The translations under genes were made by a program, and so were the position numbers. From contig JACRLB010000032.1 in the NCBI GenBank assembly GCA_016235445.1, positions 101,020 through 165,019 on the forward strand: DNA of 64,000 nt, read 5' to 3'. How positions within the stretch are numbered: the stretch's first letter is position 1; each line of letters begins with the position of its first letter. This document shows positions 59,189-64,000 of this stretch, in pieces. The notes below the pieces were generated by a model. The model was not told where the DNA came from. It made no database searches and saw only the letters and a program-made list of their open reading frames with translations. Source of the stretch: Chloroflexota bacterium (GTDB lineage: Bacteria; Chloroflexota; Anaerolineae; Anaerolineales; Villigracilaceae).

Positions 59189-59938
59189 TTACTCGCTGAC
59201 GTACACGCCTTCCGTCGCTTCAACTTTTTCTTCAACTTCAGGTGTCGCTTCACCCTTGTAGATCCAGACTTTAATGCCAATTTGACCATACGTAGTCAGC
59301 GCCTCGGTTGTGGCGAAATCCAAATTGGCGCGCAAGGTTTGCAGAGGCACTCGGCCTTCACGTAGCCACACATCACGGGACATTTCGGCGCCGCCCAGGC
59401 GTCCACCAACCAGGATTTTGATCCCTTCGGCGCCCTGCTTGATGGCCTGTTGAATTGCGCGTTTCATTGCACGGCGATAGGCAATACGGCGTTCGAGCTG
59501 GTCAGCAATATTTCTGGCAACCAGCATTGCATCTGTATCGGGCGAGGAGATCTCCTTGATATCCAATTCGATCTTCTTCCCCACCAAGGCTTCCAGAGCC
59601 TGGCGGATCTTCTTGACGCCTTCACCTTTACGACCAATCAAAATGCCGGGTTTGGCGGTATGAATTGCAATGCGAATCTTGCCGGGCGTGCGTTCCACGT
59701 CAATGCGGGAAATGCCTGCCTTGCCGTCTTTTACAGCATCGGGTACCTGCTTGCGAAGTTCGCGTACTTTCTCATTGGCAGCAGCGCCGCCCTTTGAAAG
59801 TTTGCCAAGCAACAAATTGCGGATGGCGAAATCCTGGTGTAATTGCTGGCGATATGTGCTTCCTTCAGCGAACCAGCGGCCGCCCCAGGGTTGGTTGATA
59901 CCCAGACGAAAACCGATAGGATGTACTTTACGACCCAT
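59189..59938 (-). CDS. rpsC: 30S ribosomal protein S3
   Basis: A 249-residue S3 forming the mRNA entry channel. MGRKVHPIGFRLGINQPW opens it; the KH domain has RKGEGVKKIRQALEAL; the C-domain has RRAMKRAIQQAIKQGAEGIKILVGGRLGGAEMSR (landmarks GRKGEGVKKIR, GRLGGAEMSR). An acidic 20-residue tail follows the fold. Confidence 0.98.
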   Translation of the reverse strand: MGRKVHPIGFRLGINQPWGGRWFAEGSTYRQQLHQDFAIRNLLLGKLSKGGAAANEKVRELRKQVPDAVKDGKAGISRIDVERTPGKIRIAIHTAKPGILIGRKGEGVKKIRQALEALVGKKIELDIKEISSPDTDAMLVARNIADQLERRIAYRRAMKRAIQQAIKQGAEGIKILVGGRLGGAEMSRDVWLREGRVPLQTLRANLDFATTEALTTYGQIGIKVWIYKGEATPEVEEKVEATEGVYVSE

Positions 59939-59948
59939 AAAATTCTCC

Positions 59949-60296
59949 TTACGCTGCGCGTCCGCGCTCGCGCAATATAACAGTTACATGTGAACTGCGG
60001 CGCAACAGCGGCTTGAAACGACCACGAGCTCCGAAACGTCTCCACTTGCGTGTGGGCGCTTCATCGGCTGTAATCTTGGCTACGAATAGATCGTCGCGGC
60101 TGACGCCAAAGTTCTCTTCGGCGTTTGCCACCGCAGATGCAACCAATTTTTGCACGGGCAATGCGGCGCGTTTGTTTACGAAGCGAAGGATTTCCAGGGC
60201 TTCATTGGCGCTCTTGCCGCGGATCAAATCAATGACCGAACGCACCTTCTGCGCAGAGAGGGAAAGATGGCGGATTTTTGCATTAATATCTTGCAT
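59949..60296 (-). CDS. rplV: 50S ribosomal protein L22
   Basis: A 115-residue L22 whose hairpin lines the exit tunnel. LSAQKVRSVIDLIRGKSANEAL and the loop FGARGRFKPLLRRSSHVTVILRE are typical (landmarks QKVRSVIDLIRGK, RFKPLLRRSSH). Macrolide-contact region looks ordinary. Confidence 0.97.
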   Translation of the reverse strand: MQDINAKIRHLSLSAQKVRSVIDLIRGKSANEALEILRFVNKRAALPVQKLVASAVANAEENFGVSRDDLFVAKITADEAPTRKWRRFGARGRFKPLLRRSSHVTVILRERGRAA

Positions 60297-60305
60297 CTTG
60301 GTCTC

Positions 60306-60578
60306 CTATGCAGACTTCTCGCTGGTCTGGTGACCGCGGAAGGTACGTGTCGGGGCGAATTCGCCCAAACGATGACCGACCATGTTTTCGGTAATATAGA
60401 TCGGCACATGGCGGCGTCCGTCGTGAACCGCAATGGTGTGGCCAACCATCTGGGGGAAAATCACAGAGGCGCGACTCCAGGTGCGAACGACTTTCTTTTC
60501 TTTTTTCTGGTTCATGGCCTCGATACGTTTGAGCAATTTCGGCTCAATGAAAGGGCCTTTTTTTAATGAACGTGACAT
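60306..60578 (-). CDS. rpsS: 30S ribosomal protein S19
   Basis: A 90-residue head protein. [20 protein letters not shown] and [45 protein letters not shown] are diagnostic (landmarks [27 protein letters not shown]). Confidence 0.98.
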   Translation of the reverse strand: MSRSLKKGPFIEPKLLKRIEAMNQKKEKKVVRTWSRASVIFPQMVGHTIAVHDGRRHVPIYITENMVGHRLGEFAPTRTFRGHQTSEKSA

Positions 60579-60600
60579 ATATGCGTTCCTCGTCTAATTC

Positions 60601-61437
60601 TTAGCGGCTCGTCTTACTACGACGGCGCACAATGTACTGATCGGTCTTCTTGTTGCGGCGGGTCTTTTTGCCGAGTGTGGGCTTGCCCCACGGGCTTTTG
60701 GGACCTGGGAGACCAATTGGCTGGACACCTTCACCACCGCCGTGAGGATGGTCGCGAGGACTCATCGCAGTACCGCGAACTGTTGGGCGGATGCCGAGGT
60801 GGCGTTTGCGGCCTGCTTTGCCAAGTTTGATGTTGCCGTGGTCAAGATTACCCACCTGGCCGATGGTGGCGTAACAAACCTGGTGGATGAGGCGAACCTC
60901 GCCAGAGGGCATACGAATCTGGGCGAAATCGCCTTCTTTGGCTAACAATTGGGCCGCGCCGCCTGCTGAACGGACGAGTTGTCCGCCTTTGCCTTCCTTG
61001 ACTTCGATGTTGTGGATGATTGTGCCGACCGGGATATTGCTGATCGGGAGGGCATTACCAGGGCGAATTTCAGCGTTGGGGCCGGACAGGATGGTGTCGC
61101 CAACTTTCAGGTCCAGAGGTGAAACGATGTATCGCTTTTCGCCATCCGAATAGAAGAGAAGGGCGAGGCGCGCTGTGCGATTTGGATCGTATTCGATTGC
61201 GGCAACTTTGGCAGGAATGCCATGTTTCTCGCGTTTGAAATCAACGATACGGATGAAGCGACGAGCGCCGCCGCCGCGATGTCGAACTGTCACGCGGCCT
61301 TGAGCATTACGACCGCCACGTCTTGGCCTGTTGATCAGAAGAGCGCGTTCTGGCGTGCTCTTGGTGATTTCTTCAAAGGTGTAGCCGGTCATCCCGCGAG
61401 TGCCGGGGGTTACCGGTTTGTATTTTTTGACTGCCAT
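60601..61437 (-). CDS. rplB: 50S ribosomal protein L2
   Basis: A 278-residue L2 needed for subunit joining and peptidyl transfer. [19 protein letters not shown] begins it; [20 protein letters not shown] and the C-terminal [16 protein letters not shown], with the important His, are clear. It overlaps rplW by one base. Confidence 0.98.
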   Translation of the reverse strand: MAVKKYKPVTPGTRGMTGYTFEEITKSTPERALLINRPRRGGRNAQGRVTVRHRGGGARRFIRIVDFKREKHGIPAKVAAIEYDPNRTARLALLFYSDGEKRYIVSPLDLKVGDTILSGPNAEIRPGNALPISNIPVGTIIHNIEVKEGKGGQLVRSAGGAAQLLAKEGDFAQIRMPSGEVRLIHQVCYATIGQVGNLDHGNIKLGKAGRKRHLGIRPTVRGTAMSPRDHPHGGGEGVQPIGLPGPKSPWGKPTLGKKTRRNKKTDQYIVRRRSKTSR

Positions 61438-61742
61438 TACTGCACCCCTTCAAATATCTCGAGGGATTTGCTTCCCTCGGCTAGGGTTACAATGGCCTTT
61501 TTGAAGGATGGGCGGCGCACCAACAGCCGTCGGGCACGAGTGCGGCGTCCACGCTTTGCAGGCGCATTGAGGATATTTACACGAGCCACGGTGACGTCGA
61601 ACAATGTTTCGATTGCATCCTTCACCATGGTGCGCGTCGCTTCATCGGCGACGACAAAAACGTACTGCCCCAGTTTGCCAGATTGGTAGCTGGATTTTTC
61701 GGTTACCAATGGGCGGACGAGGACATTATAAAGATTGGTCAT
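61437..61742 (-). CDS. rplW: 50S ribosomal protein L23
   Basis: A 101-residue L23, the docking site for trigger factor and SRP at the tunnel exit. [51 protein letters not shown] is typical (landmarks [22 protein letters not shown]), then a basic loop [11 protein letters not shown]. Confidence 0.97.
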   Translation of the reverse strand: MTNLYNVLVRPLVTEKSSYQSGKLGQYVFVVADEATRTMVKDAIETLFDVTVARVNILNAPAKRGRRTRARRLLVRRPSFKKAIVTLAEGSKSLEIFEGVQ

Positions 61743-61751
61743 GTCTCTCTC

Positions 61752-62381
61752 CTATCCGAGGTGCGCTACGAGCGCGTCAATTGTCTTGAGCGGCAAGACA
61801 ACCTTGTCAAAATTGAGTACGTCACGCACGTTCAAATAGCTGGCGAGCAATACTTTGGCGCTCTCGATGTTATCGGCAGAGCGCATGACAGTGTCATAGT
61901 TCTGGTCTTTAGCGGGCATCAACACCAAGACAGTGGATGTGCCAACCAAATTACCGAGAGTTTCAGCCATCACGCGGGTCTTGGCTTCTTTGAGGTCGAG
62001 ATCGTCCACAACCACAATGGAGGCTTCCGCGGCTTTTACAGATAATGCAGATCGAAGCGCTGCCTGACGCATTTTCTTGGGCATGCGCAGTTCGTAACTA
62101 CGGGGATGTGGGGTGTGGATACGACCGCCACCGACCCACTGCGCCGCATTCGTGGACCCTTGGCGGGCGCGGCCGGTCCCTTTCTGTTTCCACGGCTTTC
62201 GGCCACCACCACGAACCTCTGAGCGAACTTTCGTCTCATGGGTTCCAAGGCGGGCGTTAGCCATCTGGCGCACATACGCCTGGTGCATCAGATCTACATT
62301 CACAGGGGCTTCGAAGACATTCGCAGGTAATTCAACCTCGCGAACCTTCTTGCCCTTCAAATCAAGAACATCTACTTTCAT
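61752..62381 (-). CDS. rplD: 50S ribosomal protein L4
   Basis: A 209-residue L4. The long loop carries RGGGRKPWKQKGTGRARQGSTNAAQWVGGGRIHTPHPRSY (landmarks GGGRKPWKQKGTGRARQGS). In E. coli L4 represses the S10 operon; no matching leader structure was identified here. Confidence 0.97.
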   Translation of the reverse strand: MKVDVLDLKGKKVREVELPANVFEAPVNVDLMHQAYVRQMANARLGTHETKVRSEVRGGGRKPWKQKGTGRARQGSTNAAQWVGGGRIHTPHPRSYELRMPKKMRQAALRSALSVKAAEASIVVVDDLDLKEAKTRVMAETLGNLVGTSTVLVLMPAKDQNYDTVMRSADNIESAKVLLASYLNVRDVLNFDKVVLPLKTIDALVAHLG

Positions 62382-62410
62382 GGTTATTCTGGCTCCCGTT
62401 TCCTGCGCGC

Positions 62411-63043
62411 CTACTGCTTGCGCGATTCCTTGATCATGACGAGACTGCCCTTGCCACCGGGAACAGCGCCATTAATGGCAATCAGGTTGCGTTCCGCATC
62501 CACCATGACAACTTTGATGTTTTGAGTGGTAACGCGATCCACGCCCATATGACCTGCTCCACGCGCGCCTTTGTAAACACGGCCTGGCGTAGTGCCAGAA
62601 CCACGTGAACCTGGGGCGCGGTTGCGGTCAGACGTACCATGTGTGGCGTTCATGCCGTGGAAGTGATAGCGTTTTACAGCTCCGGCAAAGCCCTTACCTT
62701 TGCTGACACCAATCACATCCACACGCTCGCCAACTGCAAAAGCATCGCCGACGGTAACCTTGTCGCCGATCTTTAATTCGTGATCCTTGACGCGAAATTC
62801 GCGCAGGAAGCGCATGGGGGGAATCTCATTGGCTTTCAAGTGGCCCAATTGACCGCCGGTAAGACGTTTGGGGTTTGCTTCGCCAAAACCCAGTTGCACC
62901 GATGAATAACCCTCTTTCTCGGGCATACGAATCTGGGTAACGTAACATGGCCCAGCTTCGATGAGTGTCACCGTCCAAGCAACACCTTGCTCATCGAAGA
63001 TCTGGGTCATGCCAATCTTCTTTCCAATTAGCCCTTTCAACAT
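62411..63043 (-). CDS. rplC: 50S ribosomal protein L3
   Basis: A 210-residue L3, an assembly initiator near the peptidyl-transferase centre. LIGKKIGMTQIFDEQG opens it; SKGKGFAGAVKRYHF, GTSDRNRAPGSRGSGTTPGRVYKGARGAGHMG form the extended loop (landmarks KGKGFAGAVKRY, GRVYKGARGAGHMG). AAGGAG is 10 bases before ATG 63,043; a TTG six bases earlier could be used instead. Confidence 0.97.
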   Translation of the reverse strand: MLKGLIGKKIGMTQIFDEQGVAWTVTLIEAGPCYVTQIRMPEKEGYSSVQLGFGEANPKRLTGGQLGHLKANEIPPMRFLREFRVKDHELKIGDKVTVGDAFAVGERVDVIGVSKGKGFAGAVKRYHFHGMNATHGTSDRNRAPGSRGSGTTPGRVYKGARGAGHMGVDRVTTQNIKVVMVDAERNLIAINGAVPGGKGSLVMIKESRKQ

Positions 63044-63195
63044 ACTCAATTTTCTCCTTCAGAAGATATTGACGAGACTGCCAGCCGGGGCGTCGGCCGC
63101 ATCATCTCCGTGCAGCGCAGTCAGTTAGGTATGGGAGGCGAACTTTTATTTGTGTTCGCGCCCGAACCAGCTCTTGCGCTGTCTCGAATTTACGC

Positions 63196-63234
63196 CGTAA
63201 TTCATATTCCGCATATTACGGAACATGAATTACG
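63196..63234. repeat. Hairpin between rpsJ and rplC, family J
   Basis: CGTAATTCATATTCCG (63,196-63,211) pairs with CGGAACATGAATTACG (63,219-63,234), one G-T-type mismatch, 7-base loop. It lies in a 200-bp gap that is unusually long for this operon, and is related to 46,374. The rest of 63,044-63,243 shows no gene. Confidence 0.65.
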
Positions 63235-63243
63235 TATTTCGAA

Positions 63244-63552
63244 CTAGATTTTGATCTCGATATCAACACCTGCGGGCAGGTTCAAACGCATCAACATATC
63301 AATGGTCTTTGAATCCGGATCCAAAACGTCGATCAGGCGGTTATGGGTGCGGATTTCAAAGTGCTCGTGCGAGTCCTTGTCAATGAATGCAGAGCGACGT
63401 ATTGTAAAGCGTTCTGTCTTACTTGGCAAGGGAACGGGACCGACAACATGGGCGCCGGTGCGTTCTGCGGTTTCAACAATGCGTTTCGCAGACTGGTCAA
63501 GAACGCGATGATCATACGCCTTAAGGCGGATACGTATTTTTTGCTTAGCCAT
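63244..63552 (-). CDS. rpsJ: 30S ribosomal protein S10
   Basis: A 102-residue S10. [68 protein letters not shown] are diagnostic (landmarks [34 protein letters not shown]). Two ATG codons are adjacent; the second (63,552) gives the usual family start. Besides translation, S10 can act as NusE in antitermination. Confidence 0.98.
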   Translation of the reverse strand: MAKQKIRIRLKAYDHRVLDQSAKRIVETAERTGAHVVGPVPLPSKTERFTIRRSAFIDKDSHEHFEIRTHNRLIDVLDPDSKTIDMLMRLNLPAGVDIEIKI

Positions 63553-63563
63553 CATACCTCGTC

Positions 63564-64000
63564 TTACTCGATGATCTTGGTAACGACACCCGCGCCGACG
63601 GTGAGACCGCCTTCACGAATGGCAAACTTCACGCCCTGCTCCAGAGCCACGGGCACGATCAACTCCACCGTCAGGTTCACATTGTCGCCCGGCATGACCA
63701 TTTCCACACCTTCGGGAAGGGTGATGTCTCCGGTTCGATTTCGGCTTGGCCAACACCTGGCCGCGCTCCACATCTTCACGTTCGATGCCGCGCAACAACA
63801 AGCCTACGTTGTCTCCGGCCATGCCTTCGTCCAACTGCTTGTGGAACATCTCCACACCCGTGCAGACTGTGCTCTTGGTCTCGCGTAAGCCGACGATCTC
63901 GATTGGCTCACCCACTTTAACCACGCCGCGGTCAATACGACCTGTCACCACTGTGCCGCGGCCTTTGATCGAGAACACATCTTCCACGGACATCATGAAC
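63564..64000 (-). pseudogene. tuf: Elongation factor Tu, internal deletion and frameshift, cut by window edge
   Basis: The upstream part reads [21 protein letters not shown] to [21 protein letters not shown] (domain 2). It then breaks near 63,735-63,750. In another frame the end resumes [20 protein letters not shown] and finishes [19 protein letters not shown]. By comparison with E. coli EF-Tu about 42 residues at the domain 2-3 boundary (from GTIKPHTKFE to FRTTDV) are missing, replaced by about 7 bases, which shifts the frame. The start lies beyond 64,000. It is either a dead second tuf copy or an assembly collapse of two near-identical copies. Confidence 0.85.

Noticed and set aside
63730..63760. 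Programmed frameshift in tuf
   Set aside because: About 42 conserved codons are missing along with the shift; a programmed shift would keep them.

Overview
The window reads as a filamentous, anaerobic-type Chloroflexota genome, most likely class Anaerolineae. Pointers to this are the Pro/Thr-rich linker of the lipoprotein at 2147, the CrtISO-like oxidoreductase, the chlorofluxal style of small intergenic palindromes, and the S10-spc-alpha ribosomal block followed by truA-rplM-rpsI. This placement is inference from gene content and style; no rRNA or tRNA gene was seen to settle it.

Layout. Positions 1-24,961 are mostly rightward single genes: a glutaredoxin-thioredoxin reductase fusion plus a free glutaredoxin, small membrane proteins, a methyltransferase, a HlyIII-type membrane protein, a lipase-like hydrolase, enolase, an M20 peptidase, a carotenoid-isomerase-like oxidoreductase, a glycosyltransferase, an RtcB ligase and a class III cyclase-like protein. 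A few leftward genes are interspersed (L25, PaiB-like, PBP1C, and a DUF4160-DUF2442 pair). Positions 24,997-34,484 form a leftward cell-shape and division block: mreB-mreC-mreD-mrdA-minC-minD-minE, then rodA and gltX. Positions 34,769-44,144 are rightward housekeeping genes: DegV, a Crp/Fnr regulator with a DUF2892/thioredoxin pair, uridine kinase, cyclophilin, a VTT membrane protein, a dipeptidase, a CBS-ACT protein and an EamA transporter. Positions 44,141-64,000 are leftward: UbiA-like prenyltransferase, mazG, then the whole ribosomal superoperon from rpsI back to tuf. tuf runs off the right edge and is broken by an internal deletion with frameshift. infA is not at its usual place between map and rpmJ.

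The most unusual content is between genes. Almost every long intergenic gap holds short palindromic elements of about 60-420 bp. They follow a modular pattern: an outer pair of terminal inverted repeats (a 'shell') encloses an inner palindrome (a 'core'). The same core occurs in different shells and the same shell holds different cores. Several shells are flanked by 6-10 bp direct repeats that look like target-site duplications, and some elements sit inside others (three layers at 14,342-14,760, four at 42,010-42,359). No transposase gene is present in the window, so if they move they are mobilised in trans. I name the families by letters, local to this report.

A second pattern is regulatory: several genes have a TATAAT box ending only 6-8 bp before the start codon and no ribosome-binding site, which implies leaderless mRNAs. 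Operon-internal genes, by contrast, mostly have clear AGGAG-type sites.
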